DNA of 52,182 nucleotides from JBKBMT01 sp046295655 (GCA_046295655.1 JBKBMT010000013.1:1-52182), one strand, 5' to 3'; positions 14,684-23,979 are shown, numbered from the stretch's first letter. The notes: generated from the sequence alone by a model not told the origin. Made by a program: numbers and translations.

Positions 14684-15485
14684 CGGACGGGCGCGGGGTC
14701 AGGAACGACCGGTCCGAGGCACCGAGGACGAATTCCGCCACCTCGCGCACCAGCGGACCCGCCTCGCCCTGCAACAGGCGCCGCGCCCGGTCGGCAAAGG
14801 CGCCCTCGCCCGAGGCCAGTTCGGCATAGGCGGCGCGCAGGGCGGCGATCTCGGCCCGGTCCACCCCGCGCCGCTTGAGCCCGACAAGGTTCAGCCCGTC
14901 CAGTTCGCCGCGCGGAGCCTGCACGAGACCGTAGGGAATGACATCGTTCGTCACCATCGTCACCGCGCCGATGATCGCCCCGCGCCCGACGCGGACCCAC
15001 TGGTGGATCCCGGAAAGCCCCCCGACGATCACGTCGTCGCCCAGCACGCAGTGCCCCGCGATCGCCGCCTGGTTGGCCAGGATCACCCGGTCGCCCAGAG
15101 TGGCGTCGTGCCCGACATGAGCGCCCGTCATTAGCAGACAGTCGTCGCCCACCCGCGTCACCCCGCCGCCGCCCGCGGTGCCGGTGTTCAGCGTCGCCCC
15201 CTCGCGGATCCGGCAGCGGGCACCGACGATCAGCCGCGTGCGCTCGCCGGCGTATTTCAGATCCTGCGGAACCTCGCCGACGACGGCGAAGGGAAAGACC
15301 ACCGTTTCAGCCCCGATCTCGGTCCAGCCGGTGACGACCGCGTGCGATTTCAACTCCACGCCCTCGCACAGCGTCACCTCGGGACCGACCAGCGCGAAGG
15401 GGCCGATGCGGACGCCGGGTCCGATCGCGGCACCCTCGCCGATCACCGCCGAGGGATGCACCTGCGCGGTGGAGTGGATCGCCAT
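14667..15485 (-). CDS. lpxA: UDP-N-acetylglucosamine O-acyltransferase
   Basis: First step of lipid A synthesis. The 272-residue product is a left-handed beta-helix of hexapeptide repeats (VHPSAVIGEGAAIGPGV onward), with the catalytic-histidine segment LLMTGAHVGHDATLGD, the NQAAIAGHC turn, the HQWVRVGRGAIIGAVTMV segment, and an alpha-helical C-terminal domain from about residue 190. Length is slightly above the Escherichia coli enzyme. The ATG follows the fabZ stop by three bases. Confidence 0.96.
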   Translation of the reverse strand: MAIHSTAQVHPSAVIGEGAAIGPGVRIGPFALVGPEVTLCEGVELKSHAVVTGWTEIGAETVVFPFAVVGEVPQDLKYAGERTRLIVGARCRIREGATLNTGTAGGGGVTRVGDDCLLMTGAHVGHDATLGDRVILANQAAIAGHCVLGDDVIVGGLSGIHQWVRVGRGAIIGAVTMVTNDVIPYGLVQAPRGELDGLNLVGLKRRGVDRAEIAALRAAYAELASGEGAFADRARRLLQGEAGPLVREVAEFVLGASDRSFLTPRPSGVRGG

Positions 15486-15488
15486 GCC

Positions 15489-15950
15489 TCAGCCCTGCGA
15501 CAGGTCGAACATGGCGGTGAACGTCGCCTCGGCCGCGGTCTCGCCGGCGACCATCGCCCGGCCCTCGAACCGCCAGACCCGGCCGCCGCCCCGCAGCGCC
15601 GTGACATGAAGCTCCAGAACATCGCCCGGCACCACCTTGCGGCGGAACTTCGCCCCCTCGACTCCCATGAAGAAAACCTTTGCGTTCTTGTCGGCCAGAT
15701 CCATCGTCAGCCCGACCAGAACGCCCGCCGTCTGCGCCATGGCCTCGACGATCATCACCCCCGGCATGATTGGCATGCCCGGGAAGTGGCCGGTGAAGTG
15801 GGGTTCGTTGCAGGTGACGTTCTTTATGCCCACGCAGGACTTGCCGGCCACCACATCGCGCACCTTGTCGACCAGCAGAAAGGGGTAGCGGTGCGGGATG
15901 ATCCGCTGGATGAGGCCAAGGTCGGCTTCCTGCGGCACGGCTGCGGTCAT
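15489..15950 (-). CDS. fabZ: 3-hydroxyacyl-ACP dehydratase FabZ
   Basis: Dehydrates beta-hydroxyacyl-ACP in fatty acid synthesis and competes with LpxA for hydroxyacyl-ACP. The 153-residue hot-dog fold product has IIPHRYPFLLVDKV, the active-site pair in GHFPGMPIMPG (His) and VMIVEAMAQ (Glu), and FRRKVVPGD. AGAAGGA seven bases upstream places the start at 15950, not at a codon 36 bases earlier. Lies between ompH and lpxA, the usual order. Confidence 0.96.
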   Translation of the reverse strand: MTAAVPQEADLGLIQRIIPHRYPFLLVDKVRDVVAGKSCVGIKNVTCNEPHFTGHFPGMPIMPGVMIVEAMAQTAGVLVGLTMDLADKNAKVFFMGVEGAKFRRKVVPGDVLELHVTALRGGGRVWRFEGRAMVAGETAAEATFTAMFDLSQG

Positions 15951-16052
15951 CGGACGGTCCTTCTGACAGGTTTCGACAGGGCGCACATCGGCCGGGCAGC
16001 CCGCCCGTTAGCTAGCAACTCGCCCCCCGGGTGGCAAGCGCGGGCGCCCCGT

Positions 16053-16610
16053 TCAGTCCCCGTCCGGCACCGCGCCATCGCCCAGCTCGGCGTCGATCCG
16101 GGCGATGGCGTAATCGGTCACGTCGATGTCCTGAAACGACAGCACGATCGCCTCGTCCGAGAGGATCGCCACCGCGCCGGCCTCGCGGATGATCTCGGCC
16201 AGCACCGGAATCGCGGCGGCGAAGAAGCGGCGGCGCTCCGCATCCCGGCGTTCGACCAGGGCGCGCAGCTTGGCGTCCTGGGCCTGGCGTATCTCGCCCA
16301 CACGACGGTCGAAATCGGCCGCCAGCGGACGGAATTCGTCGGGCGTCATGGTGCCGCGCCGGTCTGCCAGACTGCGTTCCTCGTCGGTCAGTTCCGCCTC
16401 GATGCGGCGGTTCTCGGCCATCAGCGCGCTTTGCTCGGCATCGATCTCGGCCGACAGGCGCCGCCCGAAGGCCGAAGCGGCGAACAGCCGTTCCTCGTCG
16501 AGGGTCAGGATCGGGCTTTGCGGCGCGACCGGATAGAGCGGGCCCTCGGCGCGCAGCGGCGGTGCAGACAGCGCCGCCGCGAGGATCAGCGCGACGACCG
16601 CAGGCCGCAT
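16053..16610 (-). CDS. OmpH/Skp-family periplasmic chaperone
   Basis: A 185-residue protein with a signal peptide (VALILAAALSAPPLRAEG, cleavage near residue 21-22) and a long charged, coiled-coil middle (about residues 45-130, rich in E, R, A) typical of Skp-like chaperones that carry unfolded outer-membrane proteins to BamA. Its ATG overlaps the bamA stop by one base (TGATG), so it is coupled to its partner. Overall identity to Skp is low, as is usual in alphaproteobacteria; family placement rests on architecture and position. Confidence 0.87.
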   Translation of the reverse strand: MRPAVVALILAAALSAPPLRAEGPLYPVAPQSPILTLDEERLFAASAFGRRLSAEIDAEQSALMAENRRIEAELTDEERSLADRRGTMTPDEFRPLAADFDRRVGEIRQAQDAKLRALVERRDAERRRFFAAAIPVLAEIIREAGAVAILSDEAIVLSFQDIDVTDYAIARIDAELGDGAVPDGD

Positions 16611-18955
16611 CAGAACCGGGTCGAGATGGTCACGTCGAAACGCTGTTCGCGGTCATAGCTTTCCTTGCGCAGGGCACGGGAGAAGTTGAACCGCAGCGGG
16701 CCGATGGGCGTTTCCCAGAACAGCGAGACACCGACCGCTGACCGCAGCTTGGCACGGTCAGATCCGCGCAGGTCGATGCCGGCGGTATCGTTCAGCCCCC
16801 AGAGCGTGCCCACATCCCAGAACACCCCGCCCTTGACGCCGTATTCCACCGGCAGACCGACCGGGAACTGCGCCTCGAACCGCGCGACCGCGAAATAGTT
16901 GCCGCCCAGCGCGTCCTGCGCCGTGGCGCCGACATCGCGCGGGCCGATGCCGAAGGGTTCGAAGCCGCGGATCTTGCTGCTGTCGAGGAAGAAGCGCTCG
17001 GTCACGCGCGTGCCCGATCCGCCGCGGGCATGGATCGCACCGGCCTCCAGCTCGGCACGCAGCGTCACTTCCTCGTTCAGGATGCGCGTCTCTGCCGCCG
17101 CCAGCGCGGTGGTCTGGATATATTTCAGATCGCCGCCCAGTCCGGCGAAGTCCTGCCCGAAGCGCAGCACGAAGGTCGCCGGCCCGCCCCGGAGGCCGCC
17201 GCGCCGGTTGTCCCAGCTGTAGCCGTAGCCGAGCGCCGAGTAATACTGCCCCCCGGTCGCCTCTTCCCGGACGAGGATCGGCGAGGACCGGGCCGGATCG
17301 ACGTTGAACATCCGGTTCTTGCCCAGCGTATAGCGCAACTCCAGCCGGCCGTTCTCGCTGATCGGGAAATCGACCGAGGGACGGACCTGGATCGACCGCG
17401 TGTCCCAGGTCGAGAAATTCGCCTGGCTCTGGCTGTAGAAGCCTTCGAAGGTGAAGCGCAGGTCGCGGCCCAGAAACGCCGGCTCGCTGAAGCTGAAGGA
17501 CGAGGTCGCGTTGCTGGCCCCGAGGTTCAGATCGAGGCTCACGAACTGACCGCGCCCGAGGAAGTTCGATTCCGACAGGCCGACCGCAAGGCCCAGACCG
17601 TCGGCGCGGCCATAGCTTGCCCCGAACGACAGCGAACCGGTGGGCTGTTCGGTCACCTCGGCCTTCACCAGAACCTGATCCGGGCCGGAACCGGGCCGGG
17701 TATCGACCGAGGCATTGGAGAAGAAGCCCAGCGCCCGGATCCTCTCGGCCGCCTCGCGGATCTCGCGCGGGTTGAACGGGTCGCCCTCGACGATGCGGAA
17801 CTGGCGGCGGATCACCTGATCGAGCGTGGTGGCATTGCCCTCGATGTCGATCCGCTCGACGAAGATCCGCGGCCCCCGAACCAGCGCGAACTCGATATCC
17901 AGCGTCTGGTCGCGGTCGTTCCGGGTGATGCGCGGATCGACGCGCAGGAAGGTCAGACCCTTCCGGGCGGCATGCTGCTCCATCCGGGCGATGGTGTTCT
18001 CGATCGCGGTCGGGGTGAAGGTCTGCCCCTCGCGCAGGCGGCTCAGCGCATGGAATTCGGCCGCATCCGCGCCGTCGAACTCGCTGACCGTGGTCAGCCG
18101 ACCGAAACGGTAGGGCAGCCCCTCGCGCACCGTGAAGGTGACGAAGAAGCCGGACCGGTCGCGCAGGATTTCCGCCGTGGCGTCCAGCACCTGGAAGTCG
18201 ATGTAGCCGCGCGACAGGTAGAAATCCCGCAGCAGGCCCTTGTCCACCTCGATCCGTTCGGCGTTATAGGTGTCGGCGGTGATGAACTGGCGCAGCAGCC
18301 CGGCCTGCCGGGTCTCCAGCACCTGCCGCAGGCGGCGGTCGGAGAACGCGCGGTTGCCGACGAAGGACAGCCGTTCGACCTCGACGACCTGGCCCTCGGC
18401 GATCTCGAACACCAGATCGACCCGGTTGCCGGGGCGGCGAATGATGCGCGGTTCGACCCGGGCGGCAAGCCGGCCGCGCTGGGCATAGGCTTCGGTGATC
18501 GCGGCCGCGTCGGCCTCGGCCTGGCTGGGCGAGTAGATCCGCCGCGCCTGGCTGCCGACGAGGCGGCTGAGTTCCTCGGTCCGCAGGCGCCGGTTGCCCT
18601 CGAAGTTCACCACGCCGATGGTGGGGAATTCGGCCACCCGGATCACCAGCGTGCCGCCGCGCGGAACCAGATCGACCGTTTCGAACAGACCCGACCCGAG
18701 GATGCGCTGATAGGCGTCGTTCAGTTCCGCCGCCGAGACCGCCTGCCCGCGCGGCAGCCGGGCATAGGACAGGACGGTGCGCGATTCGATGCGCTCGTTT
18801 CCCTCGACCACGACGCTGTTGAACCGGTATTGCTGCGCAGCGGCCGGCAGCGCGGCCAGCAGCGGAAAGGCCAGCAGCAGCAGGGCCGCAAACAGGGTCG
18901 GGACGATCCGGGGGGCCCGCGTTCCGCGCTTCGTGACGACGGACAATGGCATCAT
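16610..18955 (-). CDS. bamA: Outer membrane protein assembly factor BamA
   Basis: Core of the BAM complex that inserts outer-membrane beta-barrels. The 781-residue product has an N-terminal signal (FAALLLLAFPLLAALPAAAQ), five POTRA domains to about residue 420 (first starts YRFNSVVVEGNERI), and a 16-strand barrel with the RGF-type loop (KIRGFEPFGIGPRD) and a terminal aromatic signature ending in Phe (DVTISTRF). A good TTGACA promoter lies upstream, separated from rseP by a terminator, so bamA-ompH-fabZ-lpxAIB can be transcribed on its own. Confidence 0.97.
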   Translation of the reverse strand: MMPLSVVTKRGTRAPRIVPTLFAALLLLAFPLLAALPAAAQQYRFNSVVVEGNERIESRTVLSYARLPRGQAVSAAELNDAYQRILGSGLFETVDLVPRGGTLVIRVAEFPTIGVVNFEGNRRLRTEELSRLVGSQARRIYSPSQAEADAAAITEAYAQRGRLAARVEPRIIRRPGNRVDLVFEIAEGQVVEVERLSFVGNRAFSDRRLRQVLETRQAGLLRQFITADTYNAERIEVDKGLLRDFYLSRGYIDFQVLDATAEILRDRSGFFVTFTVREGLPYRFGRLTTVSEFDGADAAEFHALSRLREGQTFTPTAIENTIARMEQHAARKGLTFLRVDPRITRNDRDQTLDIEFALVRGPRIFVERIDIEGNATTLDQVIRRQFRIVEGDPFNPREIREAAERIRALGFFSNASVDTRPGSGPDQVLVKAEVTEQPTGSLSFGASYGRADGLGLAVGLSESNFLGRGQFVSLDLNLGASNATSSFSFSEPAFLGRDLRFTFEGFYSQSQANFSTWDTRSIQVRPSVDFPISENGRLELRYTLGKNRMFNVDPARSSPILVREEATGGQYYSALGYGYSWDNRRGGLRGGPATFVLRFGQDFAGLGGDLKYIQTTALAAAETRILNEEVTLRAELEAGAIHARGGSGTRVTERFFLDSSKIRGFEPFGIGPRDVGATAQDALGGNYFAVARFEAQFPVGLPVEYGVKGGVFWDVGTLWGLNDTAGIDLRGSDRAKLRSAVGVSLFWETPIGPLRFNFSRALRKESYDREQRFDVTISTRF

Positions 18956-18991
18956 CAGACCGAACCCCCGGGCAAACGCAATCCGAGGAAC

Positions 18992-19020
18992 TGACTAACC
19001 GGAAGGCCGGGGCTTGTCAA
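18992..19020 (-). promoter_or_regulatory. Sigma-70-type promoter for bamA
   Basis: On the minus strand TTGACA (19015-19020) is a perfect -35, followed by a 17-base spacer and TAGTCA (18992-18997). It is about 36 bases before the bamA ATG and directly follows the T-run of the preceding terminator. Confidence 0.6.
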
Positions 19021-19058
19021 AAGGCTCAGGGCGCCGGACCGCGATCGGTCGGCGCCCT
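19018..19058 (-). terminator. Rho-independent terminator between the 45-aa gene and bamA
   Basis: A long stem: AGGGCGCCG (19028-19036) with CGGCGCCCT (19050-19058), extended inside by ACC/GGT across one bulge. On the minus strand it is followed by GAGCCTTTTG. It ends the pyrH-to-rseP-side transcript; the short T-run makes efficiency uncertain. Confidence 0.65.
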
Positions 19059-19104
19059 GTTGCAGAAGCCGCGCGCCGCTGCCCCGGCGCACGGGCTGCC
19101 CCGG

Positions 19105-19242
19105 TCAGAGCTTGGTCAGCTGCGCGCCGAGAAAGGCGCCGGCCAGCAAGCCGACGACGATGGTGCCGAACGAGAACAGCCGGTCGGCGTTCAGATAGAC
19201 AAGCAGGGAAAGACCCTGATAGCCGCTTCTGATCGCATCCAT
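19105..19242 (-). CDS. Small membrane protein (45 aa) between rseP and bamA
   Basis: The product starts MDAIRSGYQGLSLLVYLNAD and has one hydrophobic segment from about residue 24 to 41 (FGTIVVGLLAGAFLGA), ending LTKL. GGGGAG lies eight bases before the ATG and a terminator hairpin lies 47 bases after the stop, so a real gene at the end of the rseP transcript is likely. No known domain is recognised. The position between the envelope-stress protease and the BAM core hints at an envelope role, but this is context only. Confidence 0.7.
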   Translation of the reverse strand: MDAIRSGYQGLSLLVYLNADRLFSFGTIVVGLLAGAFLGAQLTKL

Positions 19243-19324
19243 GTCCGTCGCTCCCCGTGCCGATGCACGCTGTGCTTGATCCAGTTGACGAATAGACAGG
19301 GATTGCGACGAAATTCGGGCGCAA

Positions 19325-20659
19325 TCACGGACAGAACAAGTCGTTGGTCAGCGCGAACAGCATCACCGTGGCCAGGAAGGCCAGCCCGATGCCCATGAGC
19401 AGGCGCAAGGCGCGGTCGCTGGGCGGGCGGCCCGTCACGGCCTCCCAGGCGTGGAACACCAGATGCCCGCCGTCGAGGACCGGTATCGGAAACAGGTTCA
19501 GCAGCCCGACCGCCGTGGACAGCATCGCCACGAACCAGATGAAGCTCTCCAGCCCCTGCGTCGCCACCGCCCCCGAGGTTTCGGCAATGCGGATCGGGCC
19601 CGAGAGGTTGCACGAGCTGATCTGCCGGGTGATCATGTGCCACAGCCCGGACAGCGAGGTGCGGGCGATCAGCCAGGTCTGGCGCGCCCCCAGCCCGACC
19701 GCCTCGAACAGGCCCGGCGTGCGCGTCTCTGGTTCGAACACGAGCCCGCCGGTCAGGCCGATCAGCCACCTTGTCTCGAAGGTTCCGTCGGCGCGCGGCA
19801 GATCGGTGCGGCGCGGCACCAGCGCGATGTCGACCACCTCGCCCTGGCGCCAGACCTCCAGCAGCATCGGGCTGCCGTCCGAGGCGCCCGTCGCCTCGCG
19901 CAGTTGCGAGAAGGCGTGGATGGGCCGGCCGTCGATCGAGAGGATCACGTCGCCCCGCTGCATGCCGACATCGAAGGCGGCCGAATTCGGCTGCACCATG
20001 TCGGCGACCGGCGGAAACGGAAACGGCCCGTCAAGGGTCAGGGTGCGACCGTCGCGATCCACCGTCCAGCTGACTCGCGGCGCGGGCTCCAGCCCCTCGG
20101 TTGCGGCGTAGAAGCTTGCCAGATCGGTGATCGGCGTGCCCTCGAGCGCAAGGATCCGGTCACCCTCCTGCAGGGCCACTGCCTCGGGCATCGGCTTGAT
20201 CGCACCGATCACCGGCAGGTCGGTTGCCACGCCCCGGAAGGCGAAAAGCGCCGCAAATATCAGGATCGACAGGGCAAAGTTGAACAGCGGGCCGGCCGCC
20301 ACGGTCGCCGCCCGCGCCCAGAGCGGCGCGCCGTGCATCGAACCGCGCCGCTCCTCGGCGCTCATCGCGTCGAGCGCATGTTCGTCGCGCCCCGATGCGG
20401 CATCTGCATCGCCACGGAACTTCACGAACCCGCCGAGCGGGATCGCCGCGATCTGCCAGCGGGTGCCGTGCCGGTCGGTCCAGGCGGCCAGCTTCGGCCC
20501 GAATCCGAGGCTGAACACGTCCGCCTTGATCCCCGACCAGCGCCCGACGATGTAATGGCCGTATTCGTGCACCGCGACGATGATCGACAGCGCCACGACG
20601 AAGGCGGCAAGCGTCCATATCAACCCCCCGAACGAGGGCACGAGCCCGATAAGATCCAT
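19325..20659 (-). CDS. rseP: RIP metalloprotease RseP
   Basis: Inner-membrane site-2 protease that cuts anti-sigma factors and remnant signal peptides. The 444-residue product has the zinc motif HEYGH at residues 31-35, SLGFGPKLAAW, PLGGFVKFRGD, two PDZ domains in the middle (around residues 140-300) and the second metal motif LFPIPVLDGGH near residue 390. Typical size. It starts nine bases after the dxr stop, as in most alphaproteobacteria. Confidence 0.96.
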   Translation of the reverse strand: MDLIGLVPSFGGLIWTLAAFVVALSIIVAVHEYGHYIVGRWSGIKADVFSLGFGPKLAAWTDRHGTRWQIAAIPLGGFVKFRGDADAASGRDEHALDAMSAEERRGSMHGAPLWARAATVAAGPLFNFALSILIFAALFAFRGVATDLPVIGAIKPMPEAVALQEGDRILALEGTPITDLASFYAATEGLEPAPRVSWTVDRDGRTLTLDGPFPFPPVADMVQPNSAAFDVGMQRGDVILSIDGRPIHAFSQLREATGASDGSPMLLEVWRQGEVVDIALVPRRTDLPRADGTFETRWLIGLTGGLVFEPETRTPGLFEAVGLGARQTWLIARTSLSGLWHMITRQISSCNLSGPIRIAETSGAVATQGLESFIWFVAMLSTAVGLLNLFPIPVLDGGHLVFHAWEAVTGRPPSDRALRLLMGIGLAFLATVMLFALTNDLFCP

Positions 20660-20668
20660 CGTGTCGTC

Positions 20669-21847
20669 CTATTCCTGCCCCTGCCGCGCCCGGATCACGC
20701 GGGTGGCGGTCTTTCTTGCAATCTCGTCGGCCTGCAGCACCTTCTCAAGGGTGTCGGCGGCAATTCCGAGGCCACAATCGCGCGATATCGCGTCGAGCGT
20801 CGCCTCCACCGTCTCTGCCATTACGGGAAACGCTATGTTTCCGGCAAGGAAATGATCGAGGGCGATTTCCTTGGCCGCGTTGAACACCGCCCCGGCAATC
20901 CCGCCGGCCGCCATCACCTCGCGGGCAAGGCGCAGCGCCGGAAAGCGCAGGGGGTCCGGGGGCTCGAAGGTAAGCTGCCCCAGTGCGGCGAGATCGAGCC
21001 GTGCGACGGGCAGCTCGGCCCGCTCGGGCCAGTTCAGCGCGTAGCCGATGGCATGCCGCATGTCGGGCGGGCCGAGATGGGCCATCAGCGCCCCGTCGCG
21101 GAAGCCGACCAGCGCATGGACGATCGACTGCGGATGCACGACGACCTCGATCCGGCCGGGGTCGATGCGGAAGAATTCCCGCGTCTCGATCAGCTCCAGC
21201 GCCTTGTTGAACAGGCTTGCGCTGTCGACCGATATCCGGCGGCCCATCGACCAGTTCGGATGCGCCACCGCCTGTTCGGGTGTCGCCGCGGCAATGCGAT
21301 CGGCGGGCCAGTCGCGGAACGGCCCGCCCGAGGCGGTGATCACGATGCGTTCGACCGCGGCCATGTCCTCGCCGGCAAGGGCCTGGAATACGGCGGAATG
21401 TTCGCTGTCCACGGGCAGCAGCCGGGCACCCGTGCGTGCCGCGGTCGCCATGACCAGATGCCCCGCGCAGACCAGAGTCTCCTTGTTGGCCAGCGCCAGG
21501 GTGCCGCCGCGTTCCAGCACCCGCAGCCCGGGGACCAGCCCGGCTGCGCCGACGATGGCCGACATCGCCCAGTCGGTCGGGCGGTCCGCCGCCTCGGCAA
21601 TGGCGGCCGGCCCGGCGGCCGACGCGATCCCGCTGCCCGAAAGCCGATGGGCCAGTTCGGGCAGGCAGTCGTCGTGGGCTGTCACGGCGATCTCGGCCCC
21701 GAGCGCGCGCGCCTGTTCGGCAAGCAGGGCGACATTGCGCCCCCCGGTCAGCGCGACGACCCGGAACCGGTCCGGCGTCGCGGCGATCAGATCGACCGTG
21801 TTGACGCCGATCGACCCGGTGGAGCCGAAGATCGAGACCCGCCGCAT
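20669..21847 (-). CDS. dxr: 1-deoxy-D-xylulose 5-phosphate reductoisomerase
   Basis: NADPH-dependent second step of the MEP isoprenoid pathway, feeding UppS next door with precursors. The 392-residue product begins MRRVSIFGSTGSIGVNTVDLI (NADPH loop), and has LANKETLVCAG, PVDSEHSAVFQAL (metal/substrate site), TASGGPF, HPNWSMGRRISVDSA and the terminal helical domain. Start follows the cdsA stop by four bases. Confidence 0.97.
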   Translation of the reverse strand: MRRVSIFGSTGSIGVNTVDLIAATPDRFRVVALTGGRNVALLAEQARALGAEIAVTAHDDCLPELAHRLSGSGIASAAGPAAIAEAADRPTDWAMSAIVGAAGLVPGLRVLERGGTLALANKETLVCAGHLVMATAARTGARLLPVDSEHSAVFQALAGEDMAAVERIVITASGGPFRDWPADRIAAATPEQAVAHPNWSMGRRISVDSASLFNKALELIETREFFRIDPGRIEVVVHPQSIVHALVGFRDGALMAHLGPPDMRHAIGYALNWPERAELPVARLDLAALGQLTFEPPDPLRFPALRLAREVMAAGGIAGAVFNAAKEIALDHFLAGNIAFPVMAETVEATLDAISRDCGLGIAADTLEKVLQADEIARKTATRVIRARQGQE

Positions 21848-21851
21848 CCCG

Positions 21852-22670
21852 TCAACCCGCGATCACCGCGGGAAAGCCGATCACGGACTCGACCAGCAGC
21901 AGCAGCACCGATGCCCCCAGCATCCCGTCGAACCGGTCCATCACCCCGCCGTGGCCGGGGATCAGGTTCGACGCATCCTTGACCCCCATCTGCCGCTTCA
22001 CCGCGCTTTCGGCGACATCGCCCAGCTGCGCCGCGATGGACAGGCCCACCGAGATCCCCAGGATCTCGATCCCCGCGTGGGGCAGGAAGGCGGCGCCGAC
22101 CGCCGCCGCACCGATCCAGCCCGCAATCGTGCCCGACCAGGTCTTCTTCGGGCTGACCCTTGGCCAGATCTTCGGCCCGCCGATCAGCCGGCCTGCGAAA
22201 TAGCCGGCGATGTCGGTGACGATCACGACCAGCGCGAGCCAGGCCATCCAGACGATGCCGAACTCGCCGAAGTCCATCCGCAGGTGCCAGAGGCCGAAGC
22301 CCGCGATCACCATCAGGCTCGAGTAGACGGCGAACAGCACCCGGTGCGCGGGCATCAGCCGCAGGCCGACGATGGCCGGGCCGAAGACCAGCGGCAGCGC
22401 CAGTCCGGGCGGCAGGACCATGGTGGCCAGCACGGCGCCCCCGGCCAGCGCGGCCAGACCCAGCGCAACCCGCGGCGCGGTGGCCGCCAGGGCACCGCCG
22501 GTCGGCTGGCCCAGCATCCGCGCCAGTTCCCAGACCATGGCCGAGGTGACCACCACGATGAGAAGCCCGAACCAGACCCCGCCGGCCCAGAGCGCGACCA
22601 GACCCACCGCCGCCATCGCCCCGCCGGACAGCATCCGCGGGGCCAGGTCGGCGAAGCGGCCGCCGGTCAC
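21852..22670 (-). CDS. cdsA: Phosphatidate cytidylyltransferase
   Basis: Makes CDP-diacylglycerol for phospholipid synthesis at the inner membrane. The 272-residue product starts with GTG (VTGGRFADLAPRML), has about eight hydrophobic helices, and carries the CdsA signature: DIAGYFAGRLIGGPKIWP, SPKKTWSGTIAG and the C-terminal SAVKRQMGVKD...GHGGVMDRFD. The GTG shares a GTGA junction with the uppS stop, supporting this non-ATG start. Confidence 0.94.
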   Translation of the reverse strand: MTGGRFADLAPRMLSGGAMAAVGLVALWAGGVWFGLLIVVVTSAMVWELARMLGQPTGGALAATAPRVALGLAALAGGAVLATMVLPPGLALPLVFGPAIVGLRLMPAHRVLFAVYSSLMVIAGFGLWHLRMDFGEFGIVWMAWLALVVIVTDIAGYFAGRLIGGPKIWPRVSPKKTWSGTIAGWIGAAAVGAAFLPHAGIEILGISVGLSIAAQLGDVAESAVKRQMGVKDASNLIPGHGGVMDRFDGMLGASVLLLLVESVIGFPAVIAG

Positions 22671-23383
22671 AGCGCCACGACCCCGCCGAAGCGCCGCTCG
22701 CGGCCGCCATAGCGCAGCAGGATCGCCTCGAGCTCGGCAGGGGTGAAATCGGGCCAGAGCGTCGCGGTGAATTCGTATTCGGCATAGGCCGCCTGCCAGA
22801 GCAGGAAGTTCGACACCCGGGTTTCGCCCGAGGTGCGGATCACCAGATCCGGGTCCGGCAGGTCGGCGGTATCGAGCGCGTCGCCGAGCACTGCCTCGTC
22901 CACCGCCTCGGGATCCAGCGTGCCGGCGGCGACCTGGCGGGCGATGCGGCGGGCTGCACGGGCAAGCTCGTTCCGGCCGCCGTAATTGATTGCCACCGTC
23001 AGGTTCAGCCGGGCATTGCCCCGGGTCCGCTCCTCGATCCCGGCCATCAGCCGTTGCAGCTTCGGGTCGAGCCGGGTCCGGTCGCCGATGAACCGCATCC
23101 GCACGCCCTCGGCCGAAAGCCGGTCGGCCTCGCGCTCGATATAGCGCGAGAACAGGGCCATCAGGCCCAGAACCTCTTCGGTGGACCGTTTCCAGTTCTC
23201 GGTCGAGAAGGCATAGATGGTCAGCCATCGCAGGCCGAGGTCCGGGGCGGCGCGCACGATCTGCCTGACCCGCTCGGCGCCGCGGCGATGGCCGACCAGG
23301 CGCGGAAGGCCGCGGTTCGTCGCCCAGCGGCCGTTGCCGTCCATGATGATCGCCACATGCTCGGGCGGTGTGCGGTTGTCCAA
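22667..23383 (-). CDS. uppS: Undecaprenyl diphosphate synthase
   Basis: cis-Prenyltransferase producing the C55 carrier for peptidoglycan. The 238-residue product has the catalytic segment AIIMDGNGRWA, GHRRGAERVR, LTIYAFSTENWKR, NYGGRNELARA, DLVIRTSGETRVSNFLLWQ and YAEYEFT. The apparent start is TTG at 23381-23383, with AAGGGG six bases upstream; no in-frame ATG occurs before the conserved core. Coupled to cdsA. Confidence 0.94.
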   Translation of the reverse strand: MDNRTPPEHVAIIMDGNGRWATNRGLPRLVGHRRGAERVRQIVRAAPDLGLRWLTIYAFSTENWKRSTEEVLGLMALFSRYIEREADRLSAEGVRMRFIGDRTRLDPKLQRLMAGIEERTRGNARLNLTVAINYGGRNELARAARRIARQVAAGTLDPEAVDEAVLGDALDTADLPDPDLVIRTSGETRVSNFLLWQAAYAEYEFTATLWPDFTPAELEAILLRYGGRERRFGGVVAL

Positions 23384-23415
23384 GATGCGCCCCTTCCCGG
23401 TGGCCGGTTCGCAGG

Positions 23416-23979
23416 TCAGACCTGCATGATCTCTGCCTGCTTGCCTTCCAGCGCCTTGTCCACCGACGCGATCATCCTGTCGGTCAGCTCCTGCACCTCG
23501 TCGGCATACATCTTCTGCTCGTCCTCGGCCATTCCGGCGGTCTTGGCCTTCTTGATCCGGTCCATGCCGTCGCGGCGGACATTGCGGATGGCGACCCGGG
23601 CATGTTCGGCATATTGCGCGGCGACCTTGGTCAGTTCGCGGCGACGCTCCTCGTTCAGCTCGGGGATCGGCAGCATGATGATCGTGCCGTTGAGCTGCGG
23701 GTTGATGCCCAGCCCGCTTTCGCGGATCGCCTTCTCGACCTTGCCGACCATCGACTTGTCCCAGACGTTGATCGTGACCATCCGCGGCTCGGGCACGTTG
23801 ACGGTGCCAAGCTGGTTGATCGGCGTCATCTGGCCATAGGCATCCACCTGGATCGGATCGAGCATCGCAGCCGAGGCACGGCCGGTTCTCAGGCTGGCGA
23901 ATTCGGTCCGCAGCGCGGTCAGCGCGCCTTCCATCCGCCGTTCGAGATCATCGAGGTCGATTTCCAGGTCGTCCGGCAT
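23416..23979 (-). CDS. frr: Ribosome recycling factor
   Basis: Splits post-termination ribosomes with EF-G. The 187-residue product begins MPDDLEIDLDDLERRMEGAL and has the expected helical domain with RTGRASAAMLDPIQVDAYG, INVWDKSMVGKVEKAI, NGTIIMLPIPELNEERRREL and ending QAEIMQV. Length and start match the family. Lies between pyrH and uppS, the conserved order. Confidence 0.97.
   Translation of the reverse strand: MPDDLEIDLDDLERRMEGALTALRTEFASLRTGRASAAMLDPIQVDAYGQMTPINQLGTVNVPEPRMVTINVWDKSMVGKVEKAIRESGLGINPQLNGTIIMLPIPELNEERRRELTKVAAQYAEHARVAIRNVRRDGMDRIKKAKTAGMAEDEQKMYADEVQELTDRMIASVDKALEGKQAEIMQV

Noticed and set aside
17030..18994. 654-codon plus-strand open frame opposite bamA
   Set aside because: Antisense shadow of bamA; the minus strand encodes complete POTRA and barrel motifs.
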